This document shows, in pieces, positions 35,613-47,841 of a DNA stretch of 64,000 nt. The notes under the pieces were generated by a model. It was not told the DNA's origin. It did no database searches and saw only the letters and a list, made by a program, of their open reading frames with translations. Position 1 is the first letter of the stretch. Every line of letters starts with the position of its first letter. The position numbers and the translations under genes were made by a program. The DNA comes from Delphinus delphis (lineage: Eukaryota > Chordata > Mammalia > Artiodactyla > Delphinidae): assembly GCF_949987515.2 (NCBI RefSeq), contig NC_082692.2, forward strand, positions 89,537,488 through 89,601,487, read 5' to 3'.

Positions 35613-36608
35613 AGGATGGGTGATCTGTATACACTCTGTTACCACTGGGTGCATTTACTGCTGTTATCCTAACCTTTATGCAAATCCAAGTTACACATTC
35701 TTACCTCCACCAGCCAAGGGAAAAACCACAGACTTCACCACAGGAAGTCAAGATGAATACAGATTAAGCTTATCTGTGCAAGGCATTCTGAGGCAACTGA
35801 AGGAATCAATTCCACATCTGCTAAATTTGATTAATCGCTTCTTTTTTGCCTTGTGGATCCACTTAGCAAGTGAACTGACAGAAATCAAAGGCCTAGATTT
35901 ATCTCCTTATACCCAGTGACTGCTGGCTACCTGTTCAGGGGTCACCTCATGAATTTAATAGAAAACGCAGGAAATGTGAACCTGCTGGGAAGACAGCTCA
36001 AAACGTCCTCTGAAGGGCAGCATTCAGTAAGACGCCTAAATCACCTGAGATCTTGTCCGAGTGGGAACACAATCTCTGAACAACAAAAACAAAGAGATGG
36101 ACAGACTTTTTTTCCTATTATTGAAAGAATAATAATTGAATTAATAGGTAACCCATCACATTGCTTCTTCACTTTCCTAAAAATATCCACCACATTTCTC
36201 CGTCATTTCATAAAATGAAGTAAAATAAAATCCAGCTATATGTTAGACTAATTGTCATTAATAATTAAAATAACCATTTTAAGCACCTCCATATGACAGG
36301 CAGTATACCAGGCTTTTCATATATCTCAAAAAACTAAAGCACACTTTTTTCATATTCAGATACATTTCTGAAGGACATAGTTGCCACAGAGCATACGGTT
36401 ATGTTTGTACCACTTTTACCCTGGTAATCTCAAAGAGCTGAATACAAATGACACTTTGAAATTCACAGAGAATCAAACTCATTCAGTCATAGAGATTCTA
36501 CCCCTACCCCTGAGCAGTTGGTTTCAGGATGTGATCATATTCCACAGACTTGAAATAAGAGGACTGTTGGATTTTTTGGAACCAATTTCATTACATCTTT
36601 CCACCCTG

Positions 36609-36612
<4 letters not shown>

Positions 36613-36655
<43 letters not shown>
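36613..36655 (+). repeat. (AT)n microsatellite
   Basis: 43 bases of perfect AT, followed by ACACACAC. Self-complementary and able to extrude as a cruciform. Confidence 0.95.
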
Positions 36656-36662
<7 letters not shown>

Positions 36663-38319
36663 TTCTAAACAGATCTTATCAAATCCTGGATTTTGTGCCT
36701 TATCCTACAATAATGACACCATTAAAACCTGCGTGGCCCTGGGCACTTCATAAAATGGTGTACCCTGTGGGAACATAATGAACCCATTAGGTGGCATGGA
36801 ATCTAGTAGTGATGCTTATTCAATAGTTTTGCCTTCAATCCCCCAATTTAGTGGGCCCACTCCATTTCCATCTGCATGGCACTTCAAATTCCAAGACCTC
36901 CCTCTTAAGACACAATAGTACCTTGTGGGAAAGGGCCAGGGGAAGAAGAGTAGAGACAGGAAGCAGAAATGAGAGAGAAGGAGATGAGGAGAAACAAGGA
37001 TGAGATGTCATTCTCTGTGCCAAGAGATAATTGATCGTTATTGAGCAAGTCACTTGATCTTTCTTTTCTTCATGGGTAAAAAACACTTGGGAGAACCTAT
37101 TTGAAAGCCCTTAGCACAGTGACACAGAAAAGGAACAGAATAAGAAAAAAAGAGCCTGTCTTCATTCTTCTCCTTGCTAAGCTACCTGGACAAAGTAGTT
37201 CCTTGAGTTACAGAGCCTGTTGCCCAACACTTAGCTATCATTCCACTTTCTCCTTGGAGCCTTTTCACAGCCATCTTACCCTGTGGGGCATCAGCTAATG
37301 GGAGTCTGGCTGCCTGGTTGTAAGGAAGCTGATTATATGATGCTCCCTCCCTATTTGACCCTTCTCTATGCATTTTTCAATAACTGCTTTCTAAATCACC
37401 ACTATTCCTTCTTTTTTTAAATGTTTACCCCCAAGCGCTCAATCTTAATAAAATATCCCCTCCACACGTTTTTTTTTTTAATGCAACTTTAGCCAGAATG
37501 TAGCAATTGGTAAGCAGGATTTCCTAGCCCTTCCTCCTTGCAGAGCTTCCTAATGGAACAAGCAAATAAACCTAATTTTATTTTGTATCACCAACTACTT
37601 AATATAATAGTGCTTAGTACATTAGGTGGCATGAGTATCAAATAGGCAAATGAACCATATGTTCCCATGTTTAAGGAAGAATGACAGTCTGCATAATGCC
37701 AGGCTTATTACAATCTCCCTTCTGTGCTGCTTCTTTGTAATAAAATTTTAAATCGTTCATACTCAACTCCTGAAAGCCTTGTTAAGGTGAGCCTTTCCAA
37801 GGGAACACATGCTGAAGATGTCAAGAGCCATCTGATAACTCTTGCCTGTGTCAAGCAAAGACGTAACAAGCTAAAATCCTAAGTGTGCCCCTGTCAGTCT
37901 TGCCCTATTTTTTTCCTCTTGCCATCCAATCTTCCTTTCTTTATCCCCATTGGCCTCCACTGGCCTGAAGCACTGACCCTTTAGCACATGCCTGCAGAGC
38001 CACCTACCTGACATGGTCTGAAAAAGCTCCAGTTCATTAAAGATGTAAAGCCTGTCTTTAAACCCAGCCTGCCCAGCTGGGTGTGTGCTGTTTTACACTG
38101 CTGCCTTAGTTAGACTATCATTGCTTTAGTTCTCTATTTAAAATGTTTTAATGATGGGTAATAGCATCCTGTGGTTTTAAGCCAAGGGCAAATACGGCAA
38201 AGCAAAGAAGTTCCACAAATAAATAGCATCTTATAAATTCTTGTACTATAAGCTATCACTGAAAATGCATAAGCTTCATCATAGAGTTGCTATGAATTCA
38301 CTGGCTACATCGGTAGATT

Positions 38320-38385
38320 TCATTATCATGCATAAGATTTTCGTGCACAAGATTTCAAGATCATGCATGATTATGCATAAGAACC
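38320..38385 (+). repeat. Degenerate ATGCATAAGATT-type tandem repeat
   Basis: Repeated words ATCATGCATAAGATT, GTGCACAAGATT, GATCATGCATG and ATTATGCATAAGA follow one another. It is a short, diverged local duplication. Confidence 0.6.
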
Positions 38386-38530
38386 TTGTGAAAAATGCAG
38401 ATCCCAGAGCTGCATTCAAGATTTTGAGTTAGTGGGTAAGAAGGGCTGAGAAATCTGCACTTTCACAAATTCACTCTCTCTGCTCCCAAGTAAAGCTGAG
38501 ACTGTTCAATACCACTTAGAGTAACACTGA
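38386..38530. mobile_element. MER5A-like hAT-Charlie remnant
   Basis: CCTTGTGAAAAATGCAGATC, then TTTTGAGTTAGTGGGTAAGA, then GGGCTGAGAAATCTGCACTT, resemble MER5A (TTAAAAATGCAGATTCC, CAGTAGGT, GAATCTGCATTT) in mutated form. Confidence 0.6.
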
Positions 38531-38959
38531 TTTGGTGCAAATGTATCATTTTAAAAATAGAAACTTTGCTTCATCCTCTTTCCCCTAAGAACTCTGCTTC
38601 CTGTACTAACATGCTCAGCTCCTCATCTTATCTCATTGCTGAGGAGATGTAAGTCCACAGTTCAGTTACTTTTTGAAAGTATGAATATAATTGGCCTTCG
38701 AATGGTGTCAACTTACTTAAGTGCTTGTTTCTAATTTCTGAGTGACATTTATATCTTCCAAAGTTTACGTAAGTATTCAACAGCAATAATTTTATAGACA
38801 GAAAAGGTCAGTTATCAGTGCAATTTATACAAATGACCTTTCATTCTTGGTTTGACTTTGGCAGAAAAAAGTGATCACTTGATATGCTTAAAGTATAATG
38901 TTCCTCATTTGGAAAGAAAATGGTTGCTTGACAAGTGTTTGTTACGCCCACCCTTTTTT

Positions 38960-39130
38960 AGAGATACTGGTGGGCATACAGAAAGTAAATAAATAGAAAT
39001 AGATAGAAATAGAATTTTTGTCTTGGTAGAAATTATGATCCAGCTGAAGAAATAAAAGCCAGACCAATTATGTGACAGTGAGTCTTGTTAACATTTTCAA
39101 AATGAAGAGTGAGGCTGTCAGAGCATTTTT
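38960..39130. repeat. Possible ancient interspersed repeat, unassigned
   Basis: TACTGGTGGGCATACAGAAA, then TTGTCTTGGTAGAAATTATG and AATTATGTGACAGTGAGTC, could be the repeat type seen at 29255. The match is loose. Confidence 0.3.
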
Positions 39131-40029
39131 TTTAAGTCACTGGCTATTATTTCCCTGTATCTTTTTTTTTTTCTTTTTTTCAACAGTAGAATTGAAAAGC
39201 ATTTCCAAATGAAATTTATGCAAGAGCTCATTTAATAAAACAAGTAAAACTGAACTAATCTGGCTAATGTCCTGGAGGGAGAATCAGAGCCCCTCTCTAA
39301 ACCCTCATCACTTTTCAGCCACAAGCAGCCCGTGGAGTGCCCTAAGAATCCCCTGGATCTCCTGAGAGCATAGCTGGAGAATTACTGAGTTAGAGTGACA
39401 AATCTGATACTCAAGTGTAACTTGTCAAACCATTCACTTATTTATAAGCACAACTGCAAACCAATTGACAGTCTGTGTAGAAGATTCTAGGTTTATAAAT
39501 TTGAATGAGCCCAGAATCTTGCGGGGGAAGCAGGCAGGTCAACAGCTCCAGTGCAGTGGGGCATGTGTCACCACAGACAGAAGATGGTGTAGAGACTCAC
39601 GAAGACAGCTTACAGGAGGAGAGAAAGGCCTCAGCAGGTTGGAGGTAACTGACCTGGTGCTTGAAGGGTAGGTAGGAAAATTTCCTACATGAGGAATGTA
39701 GGAGGAGCAGGTTTACTGTGTGGCAGCTTTAACCCATAGTTAGCTTCATACTTGATGCCACTTCGAAGATTTAGATTTAGACTTCCCTTCCTCAGTACAG
39801 GATATATTTCATCCATGATTTCTCTAAGTAGAGAATCAAATTATTTTATGAGCAATCCAAAAGTTGACTCCTTGAGTACTCAAGGGATGCTTAGATATAC
39901 TTAATTACATACAGTTTTCATTCTATCTCAGATCAAATTAACCACTATAGCCAGAAATCTACCCTTCTCATAGTTGACCCTGACCCTCATCATATATAAT
40001 AACAATAATAATATCCACTAATATCCTAC

Positions 40030-40257
40030 CTACAATGGGCAGTATATTAAAATGTTAGATACAACAATTCACTTAATTTTTACAAGATACCTATGGAGGT
40101 TATCATTTATTTATACTTTTTAGATGGGTTAAAACTAAGGCTTAGAGAAGTCAGGCATCATGTCCACAGTCACACAGATAGTAAATGATAGAAAAGCATT
40201 CAATTCCAGGAAGCTCTGATTTCAAAGCCATGTGTAATATTAAACACTACACTGTAG
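40030..40257 (-). repeat. MIR SINE, antisense
   Basis: AACTAAGGCTTAGAGAAGTC, then GTCCACAGTCACACAGATAG, and AATTCCAGGAAGCTCTGATT, show the antisense MIR core and head. Confidence 0.65.
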
Positions 40258-42744
40258 GTTTTTAATTAGCTTTTGAAGTAGTATAGTGTCCATCTGTGGA
40301 TCTAAATGCAGACTGTCATACTGTACACATTATTTGTTCCTCATTTTTTCCAGTTAGACAAAAATTCTTCTGAAAACTGTGATATATACACTCAAATTCT
40401 ATTTTTATATTAATAAAAGGTACAGGATAAGTCCGTAAGTTGTCAATGTACTGAAAGATGGAGTCAATTCACATCAATAAAATAAAATAATTCAGTCCTC
40501 TTAGTGGCTTAGCATCCTGCATCTACAACGTTCAAATGACTGGATTTTCAATGTAACATACAATATAATTTTTGGTGACATATAAGACACAGATATGCAA
40601 ATTCAACAAACAGGGATAAACTCCCTAAGCTCCATAAAGGACTTGATCTGATATGAAATTATGTGTTATAATTAAGAAGAAAGAATTAGCAGACTAGGGG
40701 GCACATCCAAGTTGACCTCCCATTCTCAGCCAGTTTGTTAGTTTTGTAAAGATTCTGAGGAGTACAATAATTCAGTAGCCAAAGGGGATCTAGAATTGGA
40801 AATCCCACTAGCATCCATCACTTTCAAAACTACCCACATTCAAGATAGCAAGGGGAGGCATTTCTGAGATACACATATTCTGAAATCACTGAATTACAAA
40901 GCTGGAGTGAAAGGGGTAATAATCATGAATGTTCCAGCCCAATTCCCTCACTTTTTATATCTGAGGGAAAACAAAGACCTCGGGGATAAAGTTACTAGTT
41001 TAAGTTCACCTGGCTGTGTTTGAATCTCATTCACCTGTCTCAAAGTAAGCTGCAGATACAGCTTTACATCTGCAAAATTTCAAAGCCTTGAGGAAAATCA
41101 CACAATAGGCTCATCATCATAAACATAATGAAAGTGTAGCCAAAATGTCGTTCAAACTTCTCCATTCTGTTTTGCACAACTCTTTCTCCCATTGTGTTTT
41201 CAATCGGTTTGCCTCCAGTTATTTTGGGAGCATACTTTTCAAGATATTTCTTTTAAGTCCTATTTTCACATCTTTTTTGTCATTTGCTAACTTTATAATT
41301 TCCTATCTTTTCTTTTGATTTGCTTGGGCTGTAAGGCATGTTAGCATATGAATCTGTTTTAATTCCCTTTTGTGTTTTCTCAGGCATCCTAAAATACTGC
41401 AGCAAATGCAGACACTTTTCTTTATCTTTCCCTTCTTCTACTGAACAGCTAAATATTCCTCTTAGGGCTCTTTCACTGGATTAATTTAGCTAAGCCCTCC
41501 ATCTGATGCAGTTTTGTTAATGTTAAATCACACTTCCTTCACATTTTATGGGAATCAGCCTAGCAGCACACTCTTTGGCATGCCATCGAAATAAAGAAAC
41601 ATCATGACACCAAATAATTATGTTATTTAGCAAAGGTTCTTATCTGGCATCTCCTAATTTATGTCACAATTCAGTTGCCCTGAAACTGTTTTTGCATTGT
41701 ATGTCAGCCACTACAAAGCCGTTGCTTAAATTATTTGTGTATATTAAAGGAGGAGTCACATTTTGATGAATTCTAAGGTCTGAATATCTGATGCTTGATT
41801 TCTGCTTTGGAGTTTAGAACAGCTGAACCAAAGGCTTAACTCTGAAACATTTGGCTGTTCACACCAGTAATTATGCATTAGGCATAAAATGCAACCATAG
41901 AAACCAGGAATTTTTTAAAAATTAGACACTGGCAGCAGTGATGTTTTTATTTCTATGCAAACTAAAATGTGTTTGAGTCCATTTTTAATCTCCAGGTAAT
42001 ACTTCTAAACAATCCTTTGCTAGTTAAACCCTCTCACTTAACTGTATAATGACCCTCAAATCATTTTTGATTAATCAGTTCATGACAAACATATCTTTAG
42101 CTATTTAATCTGATTAATATTCCTTTAGTCCATTACAAGTAGTAAGAAAAAAGGGCATGCAGCCATGCATGCTGTGTTTTTCCCCTAGGCACCTGAGAAA
42201 AACGTATTTTCTGACAAAACATAGCAAAATTGAATTTATTTGTGCTACCGATTGGTGATGCCACACCATGTAGGTTTTTAGTTTCTTTACTTTTCCTACT
42301 CCACTCACATCCCATTATACATATAAATTTAAACACACTGTGCCTGATGTTACTCAATACAAGAGACCAAAGGAACACTGTTACTTCTTTGGAGCTAGGG
42401 AAGAGGCTAAGGAAATACAAAGGATTTAATAACTGTATTTTCTGTAAATTAACTAAATAATCAGGAACCCCCCAACAGGGTCCATATTACCATAATAATT
42501 TAAAAAATTTATTAAGTACTTTATTAAAACTTTAATTTCATGATTGGAACTATATAAAAGAATGATTAAAATCTGCTCTATATCCTTTTAGCAAGGATAA
42601 GCAAGCCTTGTCCTTGCTAAGACTGATTTGAATGTATTTCTTTACCTCAATTCTTGTCCTACTTTATATGGCATCAGCAAACGAACTGAAAGTCACTTAG
42701 CTAAATAAGCATCATGTTTATATTTTTAACTAGCTTTTACTTTT

Positions 42745-43090
42745 TTAAAAAATAAATTTATTTATTTTATTTTTGGCTGCATTGGGTCTTCGTTGCTGTG
42801 CACGGGGTTTCTCTAGTTGCGGCGAGCAGGGGCTACTCTGCGGTGCACGGGCTTCTCATGGCGGTGGCTTCTCTTGTTGCGGAGCATGGGCTCTAGGCAC
42901 ACGGGCTTCAGTAGGTGTGGCACACAGGCTCAGTAGTTGTAGCTCATGGGCTCTAGAGCGCAGGCTCAGTAGTTGTGGCACATGGGTTTAGTTGCTCTGT
43001 GGCATGTGGGATCTTCCCGGACCAGGGGTACAACCCGTTTCCCCTGCACTGGCAGGAGGATTCTTAACCACTGCACCACCAAGGAAGCCC
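42745..43090 (-). mobile_element. CHR-1-like long SINE, antisense, complete
   Basis: The A-tail complement TTAAAAAATAAATTTATTTA is followed by GGCTGCATTGGGTCTTCGTT, several diverged CAGTAGTTGTGGCACA-type units, GCATGTGGGATCTTCCCGG, and the end CACCAAGGAAGCCC. It is longer than the 11689 copy, about 346 bp. Perfect 14-bp duplications TAGCTTTTACTTTT flank it (42731-42744 and 43091-43104). The ORF at 42773 is a repeat artefact. Confidence 0.9.
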
Positions 43091-43299
43091 TAGCTTTTAC
43101 TTTTAAACAAAGAAATTATTTGCCTGAGTGATTTTCGGTAAGTTTACTGAATTTATTGGTAATGGTAATAAATATACATCTGCACCTAGAAAGAGAAGAC
43201 TAAAGGTTTTGTGGCATATACAAACAGAAAACACGTATTTATTTAGTACCTACGAATTATAGGTATTGGTGAAAAATACAAAACACATAAAGAAGAACA

Positions 43300-43430
43300 G
43301 CTACCATTTGCGATTACTCATTATCCTCTAGGCTTATCTCAGCATTTTTAATACATTTAAAAAAATTGATTCTCAAAACAAACTGATGTTATTACTACTG
43401 TTATTCCCATTTACATGGAAATTTTTATAG
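43300..43430 (-). repeat. MIR-like fragment, antisense (weak)
   Basis: ATTCTCAAAACAAACTGATG, then TTACTACTGTTATTCCCATT and TACATGGAAATTTTTATAGA, could be an antisense MIR. Divergence is high. Confidence 0.35.
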
Positions 43431-44398
43431 AAAGCAAGCGCTTCCAAAGGAACAGAGCCAACAAGAGAGAGCCAGAACACAAAGCAAAAGCAAGCTGACT
43501 TCAGAGTTCATGGTCTTAAAACCCTTATATCACTTGACACCTATATCACTTAAGCAAAAAAACCTTAGCTTTTACAGTCTATTTAGAGAGTGAAAACTTG
43601 TCTAAAAAGAAAATTATGACAAAGGAGCAAAGGCAATACGACGAAGCAAAGACAGTCTTTTCAACAAATGGTGCTGAAGCAACTGGACAGCCACATGCAA
43701 AAAAAAAAGAAAAAAAAGAATTTAGACACAGACCTTACATCCTTCACCAAAACAAAACAAAACAAAACAACACAAAACTCAGAATGGATCACAGACCTAA
43801 ATGTAGAACAAAAAACTGTAAAACTCCTAGAAGATAACATAAGATAACTCCTAGATGACCTTGGGTAAGGCCATGACTTTATAGATACAATATCAAAGTC
43901 CGATCCATGAAGGAAAGACATAATAACCTGGACTTCCTTAAAATAAAAAAAAAACAAAAAACTTCTGCTCTGTGAAAGACAATGTCAACAGAACGAGAAG
44001 TCAAGCCACAGACTGGGAAAGAATATTTGCAAAATACACATCTGATAAAAGATTGTTATCTAAAATATGCCAAGAAGTCTTTAAACTCAAGAATAAGAAA
44101 ACCAACAACTCCATTAAAAAATGGGCAAAAGACCTTAACATACACCTCGCCAAGTAAGATATACAGATGGCAAATACACATTTGAAAAGATGTTCCACAG
44201 CATATGTCATCAGGAAAATGTAAATTAAAACGAGATACCACTACACACCTATTAGAATGGCCAAAATCTGGAAGACTAACACCAAATGCTGGCAAGGATA
44301 TGGAGCAACGAGAACTCTCATTCATTGCTGATGGGAATGCAAAATGGTACAGCCACTTTGGAAGACAGTTTGGCAGTTTCTTACAAAACTAAATATAT

Positions 44399-44613
44399 GG
44401 GCTTCCCTGGTGGCGCAGTGGTTGACAGTCCGCCTGCCCATGCAGGGGACACGGGTTCATGCCCCGGTCTGGGAAGATCCCACATGCCGCGGAGCGGCTG
44501 GGCCTGTGAGCCATGGCCGCTGAGCCTGCGCATCTGGAGCCTGTGCTCCACAATGGGAGAGGCCACAACAGTGAGAGGAACACGTACCGAAACAAAACAA
44601 AACAAAACAAAAA
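44399..44613 (+). mobile_element. Young CHR SINE, sense, inside L1
   Basis: It begins GGGCTTCCCTGGTGGCGCAG, with GGTTCATGCCCCGGTCTGG (B-box region) and CGCTGAGCCTGCGCATCTGG, and ends in an AAAAC-type tail. The flanks AAAACTAAATATA (44385-44397) and AAAACTAAACATA (44614-44626) are a 13-bp target duplication with one mismatch. Confidence 0.9.
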
Positions 44614-44653
44614 AAAACTAAACATACTCTTATCATACAATACAGATATTGTA

Positions 44654-44659
<6 letters not shown>

Positions 44660-44687
<28 letters not shown>

Positions 44688-44877
44688 GATATGCGGGCCT
44701 CTCACCATTGTGGCCTCTCCCATTGCGGAGCACAGGCTCCGGACGCGTAGGCTCAGCGGCCATGGCTTACGGTCACAGCCGCTCGGTGGCATGTGGGATC
44801 TTCCCAGACCGGGGCACGAAGCCGTGTCCCCTGCATCGGCAGGCGGACTCTCAACCACTGCGCCACCAGGGAAGCCC
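44660..44877 (-). mobile_element. Young CHR SINE, antisense, inside the same L1
   Basis: A T-run of about 25 bases precedes GCGATATGCGGGCCTCTCAC, GCATGTGGGATCTTCCCAGA and the end CACCAGGGAAGCCC. A perfect 17-bp duplication CAGATATTGTACTCTTT lies at 44643-44659 and 44878-44894, which indicates a recent insertion. Confidence 0.93.
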
Positions 44878-45597
44878 CAGATATTGTACTCTTTAATGTT
44901 CACCCAAAGGACTTGAAAACTTATGTCCACACAAAAACCTGCACACTATATAGTTTATAGCATCTTTATTCATAATTGCCCCAAATTGGAAGCAACCAAG
45001 AGATTCCTCAGTAGGCAAGTGGATAAACTGGTATATCCAAGCAATGGAATATTATTCGGTGCTAAAAAGAAATGAGCTAACAGGCCATGAAAAGACATGG
45101 AAGAATCTTAAATACATATTACTAACTAAAAGAAGCCAATCTGAAAGGTGCTTGCAACTATATGACATTCTGGAAAAGGCAAAACTTTGGAGAGTAAAAA
45201 GATCAGTAGTTGCCAAGGGCTGGAGGAGATAAGAATAAACAGGTGGAACACAGAGAATTTCTAGTTCAGTGGAAATATTTTGTATGATATTATAATAATA
45301 GATACATGTTATTATATATGTTCCCAAACCCAAAGAATGCACAACACCAAGGGTGAACTGTAAGGTAAACTATGGTCTTTGACTATGACTCGTCAGTGTA
45401 TGTTCATCAGTTGTAACAAATGTACCATTCAGGTGGGGAATGTTGGCAACAAGGGAGGCTATGCATATGTGCGGGTACATAGGAAATCTACCTTTCTCTC
45501 AATTTTTCTGTGAACCTAAAACTGCTGTAAAAAAAAAGTCTTAAAGGAAAGTTCAAACTACAAGGCAACATAATGATTCAGATAATGATTCAGTAGA

Positions 45598-45665
45598 AAT
45601 CAGGATCAGAAGACCTGCATCCTTGCTGTAGCTAAGTAAGTTATTAAACCTCCCTGCATATGAGT
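45598..45665 (+). repeat. MIR fragment, sense
   Basis: CAGGATCAGAAGACCTGCAT, then GCTAAGTAAGTTATTAAACC, then TCCCTGCAT: a short MIR core piece just upstream of a SINE. Confidence 0.45.
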
Positions 45666-45674
45666 TTATTTATT

Positions 45675-45778
45675 TTTTTAAAATAAAATATCTTAATTCC
45701 CTGACCAGGGATCGAACCTATGGACCCCTTCAGTGGAAGTGCAGAATCCTAACCACTGGATCACCAAGGAATTCCCCA
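45675..45778 (-). mobile_element. CHR-2-like SINE, antisense, short
   Basis: CCCTGACCAGGGATCGAACC, then AATCCTAACCACTGGATCAC and CAAGGAATTCCCC. It is an older member of the tRNA-derived family, with only about 100 bp left. Confidence 0.75.
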
Positions 45779-47059
45779 TATACGTTTACTGATGTGGGAC
45801 AAAACTGTTAATTTTTAATATTTGGGGAGACAGAGGGAGTACTGTGAACTGCAGTGTTTGAGAGGATGGGTGTGATAGAGAAAGCTACATATCTTACTCC
45901 AGTTTCCCTAGGACACAAAACTAAGAGTGAAGCAGGTTAATACAGGCAGCAATGCAGGATCATATCTTATTACACTAGCCACTGACTCACTTTAAGCCAA
46001 GGGACACACAACAGGTAGGCTGGCATCAGTTAGTCATATAGACTGTCTCCAGACAGAAACTACTTGGGAATAAAAAGACTTTGGAAGGAAAGAAAATGGG
46101 ATTTATCTGCTGGCTGCTCCTTTGCCAGCGGGGTTGTATTATCTGGACCTTTGGCAGCCAATGGAACAAAGAGAAGCTGAGGAGACACATAAGGTGTGTC
46201 TGAAACGGTGAAAATCAAAGTAGGCTTGGGAGGATGGATGGAATTCAGACAAGTGGATTGGAGTGTAAATCTTCTGCTAGATACTTGGGGAAGAGACTCT
46301 AGGCTTTCATCTGGCAAGTCTCTGAAGGATGTGCTCTAACAAATATTTGCAAATTATGAACATTTGTTTTCTCTTTGGGAGTTACACAACTCTTTACTGA
46401 AAAGAATATTTGTGCTCTTTCCTAACAGGCAGACAAAATAAAAGATAACATATTTAAGAATTCCTTCCAAAAATTTTGTTGAATTTTCTGGTATGTGTTT
46501 CCCCTTGTTTAGAACTGATTAAAGATAAAAAGTGTATTGTTCTTTGCAGAAGATGATCTACACCATTTTGTAGAGAGACTAGATTTTATTTTCTGTGCCC
46601 ATTCAGTCATCTCTGTCTTGAGATAGCACTTCATTTTTATTGTCTCTATGTTTTTATCTTTTTTGTTATCTCTTTTTTTGGGTTATCTGTTGCGTTTTTT
46701 ACTACTCTGATGATTTTATAAGGAATAATAAAATACATTTTAATAATCCAGTGATTAAACCTTTAAATGTTCCCTGTACAGAGGTGTGAGATATTTTCTG
46801 TATATAACTGCTATAGAGCTGTTTACAATTATTGATATAAAAAGATAGAAAAAGAACCTTTACTTTGATTTAAATGAGGAAGCTTACGTATTTACTTGTT
46901 TGTAGATCACTTTTTGTAGCTTGTTAAAATAAGGAATTTTTAAAAGATAGCTTATTAAATTACAGTGAGATAAGCATAGATATTATACCTTCACTATGCC
47001 AATCAGGTGCTAAAATTATTAAAATGTAATGTCAATATTTGATCTAAAATGGATTCCAG

Positions 47060-47841
47060 GAAGGTAAAGTGATACAGCCACTATGGAGAACAGTATGGAG
47101 GTTCCTTAAAAAACTAAAAATAGAACTACCATATGACCCAGCAATCCCACTACTGGGCATATACCCTGAGAAAACCATAATTCAAAAAGAGTCATGTACC
47201 AAAATGTTCATTGCAGCTCTGTTTACAATTGCTACCACATGGAAGCAACCTAAGTGTCCATCAAAAGATGAATGGATAAACAAGATGTGGCACATATATA
47301 CAATGGAATATTACTCAGCCATAAAAAGAAACGAAATTGAGTTATTTGTGGTGAGGTGGATGGACCCAGAGTCTGTCATACAGAGTGAAGTAAGTCAGAA
47401 AGAGAAAGACAAATACCGTATGCTAACACATATATATGGAATTTAAGAAAAAAAAAAGGTCATGAAGAACCGAGGGGTAAGACAGGAATAAAGACACAGA
47501 CCTACTAGAGAACGGACTTGAGGATATGGGGAGGGGGAAGGGTGAGCTGTGACAAAGCGAGAGAGAGGCATGGACATATATACACTACCAAACGTGAGGT
47601 AGATAGCTAGTGGGAAGCAGCCGCATAGCACAGGGAGATCAGCTCAGTGCTTTGTGACCGCCTGTAGGGGTGGGATAGGGAGGGTGGGAGGGAGGGAGAC
47701 ACAAGAGGGAAGAGATATGGGAACATATGTATATGTATAACTGATTCACTTTGTTATAAAGCAGAAACTAACACACCATTGTAAGGCAATTATACTCCAA
47801 TAAAGTTGTTAAAAAAAAATAAAAAATAAAATAATAAAAAA
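47060..47841 (+). mobile_element. Truncated L1 with ORF2 C-terminus and perfect target duplication
   Basis: A 782-bp L1 3' end. The open frame 47069-47446 keeps the C-terminal part of L1 ORF2 protein ([16 protein letters not shown], then MFIAALFTIATTWKQPKCP and MWHIYTMEYYSAIKRNEIE). The 3' UTR follows with CACAGGGAGATCAGCTCAGT, a GGGTGGGAGGGAGGGAG run, and AATTATACTCCAATAAA before the A-rich tail. The 15-bp direct repeats TAAAATGGATTCCAG (47045-47059 and 47842-47856) flank it. The N-terminal endonuclease and most of the reverse transcriptase are missing, so it is inactive. Confidence 0.95.

Larger units (their letters stand above)
43605..45545 (+). mobile_element. L1 LINE 3' part, sense, interrupted by two SINEs
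   Basis: ORF2-end landmarks in order: AAAGGAGCAAAGGCAATACG, TTCAACAAATGGTGCTGAAG, AAACCAACAACTCCATTAAA, then AATGGGCAAAAGACC, and after the SINEs GAAGCAACCAAGAGATTCC and GGAATATTATTCGGTGC. The frame is broken by stops and shifts. The element then runs through a 3' UTR with CAGTAGTTGCCAAGGGCTGG to a short A-run at 45529. It is a 5'-truncated, dead L1. The short open frames on both strands across it are fragments, not genes. Confidence 0.85.

Noticed and set aside
44286..44930. Open frames up to 157 residues on both strands
   Set aside because: They cross the two inverted SINEs inside a dead L1 and have no initiation context or conserved domain.
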